64,000 nucleotides of DNA from Thermoplasmata archaeon (GTDB lineage: Archaea > Thermoplasmatota > Thermoplasmata > Lutacidiplasmatales > UBA184). Within the stretch, counting starts at the first letter, position 1; each line of letters begins with the position of its first letter. Below the pieces are notes generated by a model that saw nothing but the letters and a program-made list of their open reading frames with translations, was not told the origin of the DNA and did not search any database. The position numbers were made by a program, and so were the translations under genes. This document shows positions 1 through 8,233 of the stretch, piece after piece. The DNA lies in the NCBI GenBank assembly GCA_027314165.1, contig DAHVCH010000002.1:39716-103715 (forward strand), given 5' to 3'.

Positions 1-2
1 AC

Positions 3-419
3 GTCACCGCCTCCGCCGTCGACTCGGCGGGGGGAGCGGCGGCGGGCTCGACCTGGGTCAACGTGAGCCTGGCGGGCACGCTACCTCCCGGGGGCAGTGG
101 GAACGGGGGCCCGACGGGACCTCTGCCGCCTCCGTGGCTTGGTAACGGGGTCGGCAATCCCACGCAGACCAGCTTGGTGCTCCTCTTCATCATGTCCGCC
201 GTCGCGCTCGCGCTGGTCCTCCAGGGCCGGCGGAAGCGTCTGTCCAAGCAGGGGTCCAAACCGGCCCACCCTGCTGGCCGCGCTCCGAACGGGACCCCGG
301 GTACCGCGGGCTCCCGGACAGGGCTCTCGTCCTCCACATCCTCCGGGCCTGCGCTGGCGAGGGGGAGCGAGCAGGCGTCGGGTCCGAGCGACACGGCTCC
401 CGGGGACACGGAAGGGTGA
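3..419 (+). CDS. C-terminal part of a membrane-anchored surface protein (cut by window edge)
   Basis: The reading frame is open from the first bases of the window to a TGA, so this is the 3' end of a longer gene. The visible part has a Gly/Ser/Thr-rich extracellular stretch with an Asn-Val-Ser glycosylation sequon, one membrane helix (about window bases 174-225, containing SLVLLFIMSAVALALVL), then a basic stop-transfer sequence (QGRRKR) and a Ser/Gly/Pro-rich cytoplasmic tail of about 60 residues. The same order (stalk, helix, Arg/Lys cluster, low-complexity tail) closes the other giant surface proteins here, so it is probably one of that family. Nothing can be said about its ectodomain. Confidence 0.7.
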   Translation, partial: VTASAVDSAGGAAAGSTWVNVSLAGTLPPGGSGNGGPTGPLPPPWLGNGVGNPTQTSLVLLFIMSAVALALVLQGRRKRLSKQGSKPAHPAGRAPNGTPGTAGSRTGLSSSTSSGPALARGSEQASGPSDTAPGDTEG

Positions 420-510
420 GACCCACGAGTCCACCATCCGCGTCCACCGGAACGGTCGTATGGGGGCGATCCCGCGGCCCCCTCCTGAGGTACCGCGGCG
501 CGGGGTTTCA

Positions 511-2058
511 ATGGTGACCGGGAGTAAGGACGGCCCGCCGCCCGGGTCGGAGGAGGTCCACGGTCCGTGCCTTCGCTGCGGGGCGCACCTGGGAGCCGGG
601 GACCCCGTCCTGCTCTGCAGGGTGTGCGAGAGCTCGAACGTCCCGGTCGGCGTTGCGCCCACTCCCCCGCCACCTCCGCCCTCGCTACCCCCTCCCCCAC
701 CGCCGTCCGCCCCCATCTCGCTCCAGCCCTGGCCCAGCCTCCGGTACTGTCCAGCGTGCGCCGGTCCTCTCGGTGGGTCTGCGGAGTGCGTGGCCTGCGG
801 GGTCAGCTGGGGCGTGCCGACGCTTGCGGTCGGATGGAGCCCGACCGCGGCAGCTCCCGGCGCTCCGGGCCCGAGCCGCCCGGACCCCCCCGCCCTTCCC
901 GGCGGGTCTCTCTCCTTCGCCCTCACAGCCGCGGACCACGGTCGTCAGGAGAGGACCCCTGAAGCGAAGGGCGGAGACTTGGTCCCCTCTTCGGCCGCAG
1001 GTCCGTTGGGTCGGCCCAGTGTCGCGCGGGCCTCCGCCTCCCGGTCGCCATCTGCGGCAGCGGGGGGCGGGGGAGGACGTACCCCCCACGCCTCCTCCGC
1101 GGCGCCCGCCCGCAAGGCCGCGCCCCCCCCCAACTCGCCGAAGGCGAGGGTCCAGCGGGGGTGGAGGAAGGTGCTTGCGTCCTTCCCCCCGGTCCGGCTC
1201 GTCTGGATCTTCCTACTGACCCTGTTCTACCTTTCCGGAGGGCTGGCCGCCCGGGCCGGTTGGGAGTCCCTTTTCGCCGTTATCGGGGCTTCCGTCGCGA
1301 TCGACCTCGGATTCCAGTGGGGCCGGTACGGGCGGTTCCGCTTCCCGGACGGGGCGCTCGCCGTGGCCGGGTTCTTGATGGTCCTCCTCGACCCGACCGT
1401 CGTGACACTTCCGCTGGTCGCGGTCGTCGTCTCGACGCACGTGCTCCGGCAGGTGCTGCGAAGCTCGGGGCGCCCGTGGTTCAATCCGACCGCGCTGGGA
1501 TTGACGGTCGGTTTCTTCGTCATCGGGACGCAGGTCCCATGGGCCGTGGGCACGACCCCTCAGCTGGAGCTGGTCATGCTGGTCATGGGGCTGCTCCTGG
1601 TCCTCCGCCAGCGCAGCAGCTGGCGTCTGCCCTTCTACTTCTTCGTGAGCGCGATGCCCTTGCTCCTCCTGGCCCCGCTGGACCTCGGAGGGGCCCCTTC
1701 GCTCTCGTGGAGCGCTTTCCTGATGGCGAACCTCTCGCCGCTCACGATCTTCTTCGGTCTGTTCATGGTGCCGGAACCTCGCACCGCTCCCCCCTCGCCC
1801 CGCCACATGTGGATCTTCGCGGTGCTCGTCGGAGAGCTGTACGCGTTGCTCCCCCTGACCTTCACCACGTGGACCCAGCTCGCCCCCATCGGGGCGATCA
1901 CCCCGTTCCTTGCGCTCTTCGCGGGCAACATCTTCACGGTCCTCCTCCGGGCCTACACCGCGCGCCAGAGGAAGGCGCAGAGCTCGCCAGGAGGGGCGGG
2001 GCTCCCACCAGTGCGCCCCCAACGGATGGGCGGGGGGTCCGCCCCCGTATCCGGCTGA
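511..2058 (+). CDS. RnfD/NqrB-like membrane protein with N-terminal double zinc ribbon
   Basis: A 515-residue protein if started at ATG 511; the longer open frame upstream is compositionally shadow-like. Residues 20-39 hold CLRC...CRVC and residues 80-96 hold CPAC...CVAC, two zinc-ribbon pairs. A long Pro/Ala/Ser-rich linker follows, then a polytopic membrane domain from about residue 228. That domain carries RnfD/NqrB hallmarks: a DGA motif before a Leu-rich helix, FNPTALG at 324-330, and EPRTAP near 422 at the place of the family's TDPVTSP-type motif. RnfD and NqrB are membrane subunits of ion-pumping NADH or ferredoxin oxidoreductases and bind FMN covalently at an SGAT threonine; no SGAT-type motif is visible here. 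No other Rnf/Nqr subunit is in the window. Function is therefore open: an orphan relative, perhaps redox or flavin linked. The family call is fairly confident, the role is not. Confidence 0.65.
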   Translation: MVTGSKDGPPPGSEEVHGPCLRCGAHLGAGDPVLLCRVCESSNVPVGVAPTPPPPPPSLPPPPPPSAPISLQPWPSLRYCPACAGPLGGSAECVACGVSWGVPTLAVGWSPTAAAPGAPGPSRPDPPALPGGSLSFALTAADHGRQERTPEAKGGDLVPSSAAGPLGRPSVARASASRSPSAAAGGGGGRTPHASSAAPARKAAPPPNSPKARVQRGWRKVLASFPPVRLVWIFLLTLFYLSGGLAARAGWESLFAVIGASVAIDLGFQWGRYGRFRFPDGALAVAGFLMVLLDPTVVTLPLVAVVVSTHVLRQVLRSSGRPWFNPTALGLTVGFFVIGTQVPWAVGTTPQLELVMLVMGLLLVLRQRSSWRLPFYFFVSAMPLLLLAPLDLGGAPSLSWSAFLMANLSPLTIFFGLFMVPEPRTAPPSPRHMWIFAVLVGELYALLPLTFTTWTQLAPIGAITPFLALFAGNIFTVLLRAYTARQRKAQSSPGGAGLPPVRPQRMGGGSAPVSG

Positions 2059-2189
2059 GCTTGCGCGACCTCCAGGAATCCCCTGCCACACGCGCTCCCG
2101 TTCCCCTCCTATCTCCGTCCCGCACCACCGGCGGTGGACCTCGCTCCGAAACCTCCTTCCGCGCCCCTCCGTGAAGGGTAAATACGCAC

Positions 2190-2762
2190 ATGGGTCTATT
2201 TGGTGGGGGGGAAGTGGCGAAGCCGTTTGGGTCGAACCTGCTGACCCTGGAACAGGGGGAGGCCGCTTCGACCGGTCAAGCCCTGCTCGACCTCGCCACA
2301 GACTTCTACAGCCCGATCGACCCCGTCCGGAAGGACATGGGCGTCGCGCTCCGTGGCGTGGGCGAGCGGCTCGCCGGTCTCGACGAGCAGGTGCTCCGCC
2401 CCCTCGCGGAGAGGCTCGCGAAGCTCGGGGAAGCCGGACGCACGCCCGCGGAGATGAAGGGCACGGCGGAGCAGGTGCGGCGGCTCGCGCACGACCTGTT
2501 GGAGCTCGGAGACCGGCTCGGGGCCCTGGCGGTCCAGGGATACGAGCTCGGGCCGGGGCTGCGCCCGCTGGTCCAGCGCGCCGAGACGCTCAGCCGCCGG
2601 ATGAACGAGCTTGGGACGCGCGTCGGGGGCGTGAGCGACCGGCTGCTGGCCATGCGGCCGGAGGAGCTCTCCTTCCTCAGCTCGCTCGCCACGTCCAGGC
2701 GCGCCGGGGGCGCCCCCGGTTGGGGTAGCTCTGGAGCGGCCGCCGCGACCCCGAACCGCTGA
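2190..2762 (+). CDS. Hypothetical helical protein
   Basis: A 190-residue protein not recognised by family. Apart from a Gly-rich start and a low-complexity end it looks alpha-helical, with regular Leu/Arg/Glu spacing between about residues 45 and 165 that could form coiled coils or a helical bundle. It has no signal peptide, membrane helix or cysteine cluster. Start is uncertain: an AT-rich TATA-like patch (GGTAAATACG, 2177-2186) lies too close to ATG 2190 but about 30 bp before GTG 2214, so a leaderless start at 2214 (8 residues shorter) is possible. It follows the RnfD-like gene in the same direction with a 131-bp gap, and is convergent with citrate synthase. Confidence 0.55.
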   Translation: MGLFGGGEVAKPFGSNLLTLEQGEAASTGQALLDLATDFYSPIDPVRKDMGVALRGVGERLAGLDEQVLRPLAERLAKLGEAGRTPAEMKGTAEQVRRLAHDLLELGDRLGALAVQGYELGPGLRPLVQRAETLSRRMNELGTRVGGVSDRLLAMRPEELSFLSSLATSRRAGGAPGWGSSGAAAATPNR

Positions 2763-2826
2763 ACCGAGCGCGCGCCCACGAGCCCGCGGCGCGGGACCGC
2801 TCCCCTTCAGATCTTCGGGAGGGCGG

Positions 2827-3951
2827 CTAGCGCTTGTCGATCGGAACGTACGGGCAGTCCGTGGGCCCCTTGTAGTCCGACGTGGGTCGGATGAGGCGAT
2901 TGTCCGCGTACTGCTCCAGGACGTGGGCGGTCCATCCCGAGATTCGGCTCACCGCGAAGACCGGGGTGAAGAGGTCCAACGGGATGCCCATCGCTTCGTA
3001 GCAGGCCCCGGAGAAGAGGTCCACGTTCGGGTAGAGCCCCTTCTCGTGGTGGACCACCTCCTCGATCTTGCGAAGGACTTGGAAGCTGGTGGTGTCGCCG
3101 CTGTTCTGGGACAGCCGCTTGGCGTACTCCCTCAGGATCGTCGCCCGGGGGTCCTCCACCTTGTACACCCTGTGGCCGAACCCCATGACCTTCTCGTGCT
3201 TGGTGAGCTTCTGGGTCACGAAGGCCTCGGCCTGATCCACGCCCTTGACCTCGTGGACCATCCGCATGACCTCCTCGTTCGCCCCGCCGTGGAGGGGGCC
3301 CTTGAGGGTCCCGACCGCGCTCGTGACGGCGGAGTAGAGGTCGGAGAGGGTGCTCGCGGTCACCCGGGCGGAGAAGGTCGAGGCGTTGAACTCGTGGTCC
3401 GCGTGCAGGATGAGCGCGACGTCGAGCGCCTTCACCAGGCTCGGGTCGGGCTCCTTGCCGTTCAGCATGTAGAGGAAGTTGGCCGCGTGGTCCAGGTCCG
3501 CCCGGGGGGCGATGGGTCTCTGGCCCTCACGGAGCCGGTGGAACGCGGTGATGATGGTCGGGAGCACCGCGGTGAGGCGAAGCGCGCCGCCGATCGAGCT
3601 CTCCGGCCGCTTCAGGTCGTCCGGCTCGAAGGAGGAGAGCGCCGAGACCCCTGTCCGAAGGACCTCCATCGGGGAGGTCTTGGGGGGGATGGCCTCCAGG
3701 AGCTTCTCCAGCCCGTCCGGGATCTCCCGGCGTCCCGCGAGCTTCGACCGAAGCTGGTCGAGCTCGTCCTTCCTCGGAAGGCGGCCGTACCAGAGCAGGT
3801 AGCAGGTCTCCTCGAAATTCGAGAACCGGGCCAGGTCGCGGATGTCGTACCCACGGTAGATGAGTCGACCCCCCCGCCCGTCGATGAACGTGATGGAGGA
3901 TGAGGCGACCACGACGTCCTCGAGTCCTCGGGACACGGGTGGGCTCTGCAT
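2827..3951 (-). CDS. gltA: Citrate synthase
   Basis: Condenses acetyl-CoA and oxaloacetate to citrate at the entry of the TCA cycle, in the cytoplasm. The 374-residue length suits the short archaeal/Gram-positive type. Catalytic residues are visible: His221 in PLHGGANEE, His260 in GFGHRVY and Asp311 in NVDLFSG, matching the His/His/Asp triad of the Thermoplasma enzyme. The LHADHEFNAS segment at 182-191 is also typical. The start at ATG 3951 lies 26 bp from a TATA-like GATAATCC on the minus strand (3973-3980), implying a leaderless transcript. A 2-methylcitrate synthase activity cannot be excluded from sequence, but no propionate-cycle genes are nearby. Confidence 0.95.
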   Translation of the reverse strand: MQSPPVSRGLEDVVVASSSITFIDGRGGRLIYRGYDIRDLARFSNFEETCYLLWYGRLPRKDELDQLRSKLAGRREIPDGLEKLLEAIPPKTSPMEVLRTGVSALSSFEPDDLKRPESSIGGALRLTAVLPTIITAFHRLREGQRPIAPRADLDHAANFLYMLNGKEPDPSLVKALDVALILHADHEFNASTFSARVTASTLSDLYSAVTSAVGTLKGPLHGGANEEVMRMVHEVKGVDQAEAFVTQKLTKHEKVMGFGHRVYKVEDPRATILREYAKRLSQNSGDTTSFQVLRKIEEVVHHEKGLYPNVDLFSGACYEAMGIPLDLFTPVFAVSRISGWTAHVLEQYADNRLIRPTSDYKGPTDCPYVPIDKR

Positions 3952-3972
3952 GGGGCCCTGCCATCCGTTACC

Positions 3973-3980
3973 GGATTATC
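3973..3980 (-). promoter_or_regulatory. TATA box for citrate synthase
   Basis: GATAATCC read on the minus strand, centred 26 bp upstream of ATG 3951. It lies just beyond the 3' end of the MFS gene, so citrate synthase has its own promoter and a leader of essentially zero length. Confidence 0.5.
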
Positions 3981-5349
3981 CCCTTTGGGGTGCCCCGGTT
4001 CGGGTGGGCTGAACGGAGGTCCGGCGCTGGAAGGAGCGGACCGCCAGGAGCCAGGCGGGGACCGCCACGGCCACCAGGGCCGCGGAGAGCGCGAAGGTCA
4101 CGTCGTAGCCCAGCTCATGGCTCGCCACTCCCGAGGAGGCCGCACCCAGCACGGCCGCGAGCCCCCCCAGGGCGCTGTTCACCCCCAGGAGGCTCCCGGC
4201 GCTGCGTCCCTCCAGGGAGCGGAAGAGGAGCAGCGAGGAGGAGGTGCTGTAGAATGCGTAGGTGACCCCGATGATCCCGTAGGCCAGGATGTTGATCCCG
4301 AGTACCGAATTGCGGGCGAAGAGCGCGGCCGGGAGGAGCGCGAGGCCGAAGACGCTCGCGTAGCTCACGACCCGGCCCCAGGAGGCGAGCTGGACGACGG
4401 ACGGGGACTTCCCTCCTTCGCAGGCGCGTCCCGTGAAGGGGAGGACCAGGGCCTGGGCCGCGCTATTGGACAGGTTCACCAGGAAGATCCCGGAGGCCGC
4501 CACGCTCACCGAGACCATGTAGGGGGCGTAGGAGGTGTTGAAGATCGAACTGCCCAGCCCGAAGAAGAACCCGGCCGCGAGCATCAGCGGGACCTCGTGG
4601 GTCGCCTCCTCCTCGAGCCACCGGAGGATCCGGCGGAAGGACCCCAGGGTGGGGAGCTTCGGGAAGAAGGGGAAGTAGAGCCTCAGCCGCGCGTCCAGGC
4701 TCTCGGGGTGCCGGGCGAGAGTCGCGCGCGTCGCGCGCGGATGGTGCACCGGCGGGTCGCGGATGAAGAGGGCGACGCCCACCGCGCTGGTCAGGGCTGC
4801 GGCGGTGCTGAGGTAGAGGATGTCGATGAGCCCCTCGCCCCCGGGGGCGCTCACGAGCCAGACGAATCCCAGGAGCACGCCCAGGACGTTCCCGATCATC
4901 GAGAGCTCGCTGAAGGAGGCGTAGGCGCTGGGGCGCTCCTCCGGCGAGAACCGCTCGAGGATCAGCAGGTTCGAGGCGGCTGCGCTCGAGGGGGCGACGA
5001 AGCCGAAGGCCATGTAGGCGGCCAGCAGCGTCGTGAGCGAGGGACGCGCCGCCAGGACGAGGAACAGCACCGCGAACGACACGTAGTTGAGGAGGAGCAG
5101 GGGGGAGCGGACCCCCAGCCGGTCGCAGACGAACCCCCAGAGGAGGGAGGCCGGGATGACCGCGAAATTGTAGAGCGTGCTGGCCAGCGCGACCTCGAGG
5201 ATGTTGCCGTGGAAGGTGAAGAGGATCAGCAGCGGCAGCGCGACCGAGAAGCTCGAGGCGGCGGCGTTCACCGGGAGGAAGACCAGGAGCCACGGCCGTG
5301 CGACGATCCCTCCGGCCAGCCCCGGCCGCCCGGCCGCGCGCTCCGACAC
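3976..5349 (-). CDS. MFS transporter
   Basis: A 457-residue major facilitator superfamily permease with about 12 hydrophobic helices in two halves, split by a charged loop near residues 195-235. WGFVCDRLGVRSPLLLL (about residues 71-87) corresponds to the G-x-x-x-D-R-x-G-R-like loop 2-3 signature. Substrate cannot be predicted and no pathway genes flank it. It starts at GTG 5349, 28 bp from a TATA-like GCTTATCC on the minus strand, so it is probably leaderless. It ends 24 bp before the citrate synthase start; the two genes run the same way but the latter appears to have its own promoter. Confidence 0.85.
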   Translation of the reverse strand: MSERAAGRPGLAGGIVARPWLLVFLPVNAAASSFSVALPLLILFTFHGNILEVALASTLYNFAVIPASLLWGFVCDRLGVRSPLLLLNYVSFAVLFLVLAARPSLTTLLAAYMAFGFVAPSSAAASNLLILERFSPEERPSAYASFSELSMIGNVLGVLLGFVWLVSAPGGEGLIDILYLSTAAALTSAVGVALFIRDPPVHHPRATRATLARHPESLDARLRLYFPFFPKLPTLGSFRRILRWLEEEATHEVPLMLAAGFFFGLGSSIFNTSYAPYMVSVSVAASGIFLVNLSNSAAQALVLPFTGRACEGGKSPSVVQLASWGRVVSYASVFGLALLPAALFARNSVLGINILAYGIIGVTYAFYSTSSSLLLFRSLEGRSAGSLLGVNSALGGLAAVLGAASSGVASHELGYDVTFALSAALVAVAVPAWLLAVRSFQRRTSVQPTRTGAPQRG

Positions 5350-5372
5350 CGCACTTGAGGAGTACCTTCACG

Positions 5373-5380
5373 GGATAAGC
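5373..5380 (-). promoter_or_regulatory. TATA box for MFS gene
   Basis: GCTTATCC on the minus strand, centred 28 bp from GTG 5349. This spacing predicts transcription starting at or next to the start codon. Confidence 0.45.
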
Positions 5381-5529
5381 CTCGGGTTCGACACGCACCC
5401 CGGAACGCGGAGCGGGTTCCGGGCAACACGGGCCGCCCTCCGCCCCCCTCGTGGTTGGCAGGGGAGGCCGATCGCAGCGCGTGGTTGTCGTCTTGGCCAG
5501 AGGGACGGGGTCTCGTTTTTGGCGGTTGC

Positions 5530-5537
5530 TTTATAAG
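5530..5537 (+). promoter_or_regulatory. TATA box for Lrp-like effector-domain gene
   Basis: TTTATAAG, the best match to an archaeal TATA consensus in the window, centred 28 bp before GTG 5562. It decides the start of the downstream gene, because longer upstream starts would not be transcribed. Confidence 0.7.
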
Positions 5538-5561
5538 CCGAAACACTTTGGGCGCGTCCAG

Positions 5562-5804
5562 GTGCGCAATTTGGCCATCGGGTTCGTCCTGATCAGCACA
5601 GCCCCCGCGAAGGAGCACGAGGTTTACTCCGAGCTACTTCGAGTGAAAGAGATCGTCGAGCTTCACCCTCTCTTCGGGGAGTACGATCTCATCGCGAAGG
5701 TCGAGGCGGAGGATTTCAACGCGCTCGGCCAGGTGGTCGTCGACAAGATCCGCTCCGTTCCAGGCGTCATCGACACCAAGACCCTGACCGGAATCAAGTT
5801 CTGA
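5562..5804 (+). CDS. Stand-alone Lrp/AsnC effector-binding (RAM) domain protein
   Basis: An 80-residue protein that is entirely the alpha-beta ligand-binding domain of Lrp/AsnC regulators: AIGFVLISTAPAKEHEVYSEL leads into VKEIVELHPLFGEYDLIAKVE, and it ends with VIDTKTLTGIKF. There is no helix-turn-helix, so it cannot bind DNA alone; known stand-alone domains form dimers or rings, bind amino acids and may partner full-length regulators. The GTG start at 5562 is chosen because TTTATAAG sits 28 bp upstream, implying a leaderless message. A small membrane protein follows after 13 bp and is probably cotranscribed. Confidence 0.85.
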   Translation: MRNLAIGFVLISTAPAKEHEVYSELLRVKEIVELHPLFGEYDLIAKVEAEDFNALGQVVVDKIRSVPGVIDTKTLTGIKF

Positions 5805-5817
5805 GGAGAACACAACG

Positions 5818-6117
5818 ATGGGGCTAACTTTCGACGCGCTTCAGTTCCTGGAGATCTTCGGCCTCCTCTTCGGGCTCTTCCTGCTTCTCTCCGGCCTGTT
5901 CACCGCCTACTTCGGTAGCGGCAAGAGCCGGAAGATCGGGATCGGCCTGGTCGTTGGCGGCATCGTCGTCGGTGTCCTGATGGTCCTTCTCTACCACACC
6001 TACCGCTCGGGAGAGTTCGTGGACCTGCTCTGGAGCACCTTCCTGGTGCTGCTGGCGAGCGTCCTCGGCGCCCTGGCTGCGATCGGGCTTTTCCTGGTCG
6101 CCATCATGAAGTCGTAG
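5818..6117 (+). CDS. Small three-helix membrane protein
   Basis: A 99-residue protein with three hydrophobic segments (about residues 10-33, 40-62 and 70-96) joined by short charged loops such as GSGKSRK and HTYRSGEF. No family is recognised. A GGAG Shine-Dalgarno overlaps the stop region of the upstream Lrp-like gene (TGAGGAGAAC, then ATG 5818), so translation probably depends on a shared transcript. A link to sensing through the upstream effector domain is only a guess from position. Confidence 0.75.
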   Translation: MGLTFDALQFLEIFGLLFGLFLLLSGLFTAYFGSGKSRKIGIGLVVGGIVVGVLMVLLYHTYRSGEFVDLLWSTFLVLLASVLGALAAIGLFLVAIMKS

Positions 6118-6202
6118 GGCTCCCGAGGATGGGGGACCCGCGATCCAGGGGTCCTCGCTTCGCCTTGTCCCAGGGGTAGGCGGTCCCGCGCCGGAGCTGG
6201 GG

Positions 6203-7198
6203 ATGCCCGAGAAACGCGCGGCGGTCGAGGCCCCCCCGCTCCCGAAGGGGTTGGTCCAGGGCGGCGACCCCCCTCCCCCTCCCCCTCCCCCGCCGTCGAA
6301 GGGGAAGGGGGCCGCCGCCCTTCCTCCCGTGCCTTCGCACGACCATCCTCACACCCATCCGGAGATCGCCTCCCTGGGATCGCCCGCCGCCCCGATCATC
6401 ACGCTCACCACGGACATCGGCTGGGCCTACGCGGCGCAAATGAAGGGGGTCCTACTGCGGGGCTCTCCCTCCGCGAGGATCGTGGACATCACGCACGCGG
6501 TCTCCAACCACAGCGTCCTGGAGGGGGCCTTCCTCCTCCGCTACAGCGCGGCGCAGTTCCCTCCCGGCTCCATCCATGTCTGCGTGGTCGACCCCGGGGT
6601 CGGCAGCGCACGGAAGGCGCTCATCGTACGGAGCCGGGACGGCTCCCTGATGGTCGGGCCGGACAACGGGGTGCTGATGCCGCTCGCCCGGTATCTGGGC
6701 GACCCCGAGGCCTTCCAGATCCAGCGAGAGAGGGTCGTCGGGAGGGGGGCGGTGAGCGCGACCTTCGAGGGGCGTGACCTTTTCGCGCCGACCGCAGCCC
6801 TCCTGTCGATGGGACACCCCCCGGAGGAGCTGGGGACCCCCACGAAACCCCTCTCCTTCCAGCTTCCTCAGCCCCACAGCGGTCCGGGGTCGGCCGAGGT
6901 CTCGGTGCTCCACATCGACACCTTCGGGAACGTCATCACGAACCTTCCCTTCGACGAGTTCGTCGACAAGATCGGGCCCTTCGGGACCCACGCGTTGGTC
7001 CAGGAGGGGGCGCGCCAGCTGAGGGCCACCGTGGCCCGAACGTACGGCGATCTCGCGGAAGGCTGCCTCGGGATCCTGGGCTCGAGCTTCGGCCTCGCCG
7101 AGATCGCGATAGGGCATGGGAGGGCCGATCAGGTCCTCTCGATCCGGCTCGGGGCCAGGCTGCACCTGAAGCCCTCGGAGCAGGATTGGAGGGAGTGA
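6203..7198 (+). CDS. S-adenosylmethionine hydrolase-like (DUF62) protein with Pro/His-rich N-terminus
   Basis: Belongs to the SAM hydroxide adenosyltransferase family, related to fluorinase and chlorinase, which cleaves S-adenosylmethionine to adenosine and methionine using water. The core starts near residue 63 with IITLTTDIGWAYAAQMKG (the nucleotide-binding TTD motif), continues with VCVVDPGVGSARKALIVRS and VGPDNGVLMPL, and ends with DTFGNVITNLP and a C-terminal beta domain. The first 60 residues are unusual: Pro runs, Gly/Lys and HDHPHTHPEI, which might bind metal. The family usually lacks this. No halogenation or methionine-cycle genes flank it. Start at ATG 6203 is the first in frame; a shorter start is possible since the extension is low complexity. 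Confidence 0.85.
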   Translation: MPEKRAAVEAPPLPKGLVQGGDPPPPPPPPPSKGKGAAALPPVPSHDHPHTHPEIASLGSPAAPIITLTTDIGWAYAAQMKGVLLRGSPSARIVDITHAVSNHSVLEGAFLLRYSAAQFPPGSIHVCVVDPGVGSARKALIVRSRDGSLMVGPDNGVLMPLARYLGDPEAFQIQRERVVGRGAVSATFEGRDLFAPTAALLSMGHPPEELGTPTKPLSFQLPQPHSGPGSAEVSVLHIDTFGNVITNLPFDEFVDKIGPFGTHALVQEGARQLRATVARTYGDLAEGCLGILGSSFGLAEIAIGHGRADQVLSIRLGARLHLKPSEQDWRE

Positions 7199-7203
7199 GG
7201 CCC

Positions 7204-7632
7204 ATGACGCCCGAAGCCAACCCACCGGTCGAGGTGGGCAGCACGTTCACCGTCGAGCGGTCCTTCTCGGTCGAGGACGTGACCGAGTTCGTCCGCATCT
7301 CAGGCGACTCGGGTCGCCAGCACATACGTCCCGACCCCCAAGGTCGCCTCATGGTCCACGGGCTGCTCGTCGCCACGCTCCCGACGCAGGTGGGAGGGGC
7401 CTGGCATTTCCTGGCCCGGGAGATCACCTACGAGTTCCTCCGCCCCGTCTGGACCGGAGAGGTGGTCCGTTGCGTGGTGACGCTGACCGCGCTGGAGCCG
7501 GGCAATCGCGGCCTCTACCTCCGCTCGACGTTCGAGTGCGTCAATCCCGCGCGAGAGGTCGTGATGAAGGGGACGGCCCGAGGGCTTGTTCCCGGGGCCC
7601 CGCCCTCGCCAGGCGGACCGGGACAGGGCTAG
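7204..7632 (+). CDS. MaoC-like hotdog-fold dehydratase
   Basis: A 142-residue single-hotdog protein. RISGDSGRQH (about residues 31-40) carries the Asp and His of (R)-specific enoyl-CoA hydratases, followed by MVHGLLVATLPT and the FLRPVWTGEVV strand typical of the MaoC fold. Such proteins hydrate trans-2-enoyl-CoA or related acyl thioesters, so a role in acyl-CoA metabolism is likely, although the conserved N-P-x-H is changed to GRQH here, which may alter substrate or activity. ATG 7204 lies five bases after the SAM hydrolase-like stop. A TTG at 7186 would overlap that gene and is less likely. Probably one transcript with its neighbours on both sides. Confidence 0.75.
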   Translation: MTPEANPPVEVGSTFTVERSFSVEDVTEFVRISGDSGRQHIRPDPQGRLMVHGLLVATLPTQVGGAWHFLAREITYEFLRPVWTGEVVRCVVTLTALEPGNRGLYLRSTFECVNPAREVVMKGTARGLVPGAPPSPGGPGQG

Positions 7633-7675
7633 CCCTATTCGGAGCGGGCGCTCCGCGCGGGAGGGAACAGGAACG

Positions 7676-8188
7676 ATGTCCGACGTGGAAATCTACCAGA
7701 GGCTGTACCGTTACGACCGACAGGTGATCGAGAACTTCCTCCGTAAGCTCGAGCGGATGCCGCTCAAGGAGGCGACGCGCAACCGCGGGATCGGCCATCT
7801 CTCCCTCGCGAGGACGCTGATCCACGTCATCCGGGTCCACGACGCCTGGCTGAACTACCTGGCCGCCGGGGACATCGAGGGGCTGAGGGCGAGCCACAAG
7901 AGCTTCCTCAAGCTGCGGACACCGCGCGAGGCCCGACGGTACTTCCGGGAATCGTGGAAGGGGATCGACGCGCGGATCAGGAAGCTCACGCCCAAAGAGC
8001 TCCGTCGCAGCGCGAGCGCTCCCTGGATGCCAGGACGCTACACGCAAGCCGATGTCCTGCTCCAGTGCAGCTTCGAGCAGGCGCACCACCTGGGGGAGGT
8101 CATCGGCGCGATGTGGCAGAAGGACCTCGTCCCTCCGCAGATGATGTGGATACCCGTCGTGACGGGCAAGCGCGTGCCCGTCGCGTGA
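7676..8188 (+). CDS. DinB-like four-helix protein
   Basis: A 170-residue protein resembling the DinB/YfiT metalloenzyme superfamily: a four-helix bundle with scattered His ligands. Seen here are LARTLIHVIRVHDAWL (about residues 42-57) and FEQAHHLGEVIGAMW near residues 137-151, the positions where the family places its metal-binding histidines. DinB relatives include thiol transferases and damage-induced proteins of unknown activity. ATG 7676 is chosen over the longer frame because a GGGAGG Shine-Dalgarno precedes it. It follows the hotdog gene by 43 bp and is convergent with the TPR-like gene. Confidence 0.75.
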   Translation: MSDVEIYQRLYRYDRQVIENFLRKLERMPLKEATRNRGIGHLSLARTLIHVIRVHDAWLNYLAAGDIEGLRASHKSFLKLRTPREARRYFRESWKGIDARIRKLTPKELRRSASAPWMPGRYTQADVLLQCSFEQAHHLGEVIGAMWQKDLVPPQMMWIPVVTGKRVPVA

Positions 8189-8233
8189 GCCCCTTCTCGG
8201 GCATCTCCTCACCGCGAGCCGAAGGGCTCCCGG

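Noticed and set aside
97..510. N-terminal 138-codon extension of the RnfD-like frame
   Set aside because: It overlaps the surface-protein tail in another frame and has Arg/Pro/Ser-rich shadow composition; ATG 511 gives a protein that opens with the zinc ribbons.
81..926. Minus-strand frame of 281 codons
   Set aside because: Antisense of two genes; Gly/Arg/Pro-rich without any motif, as expected in high-GC DNA.
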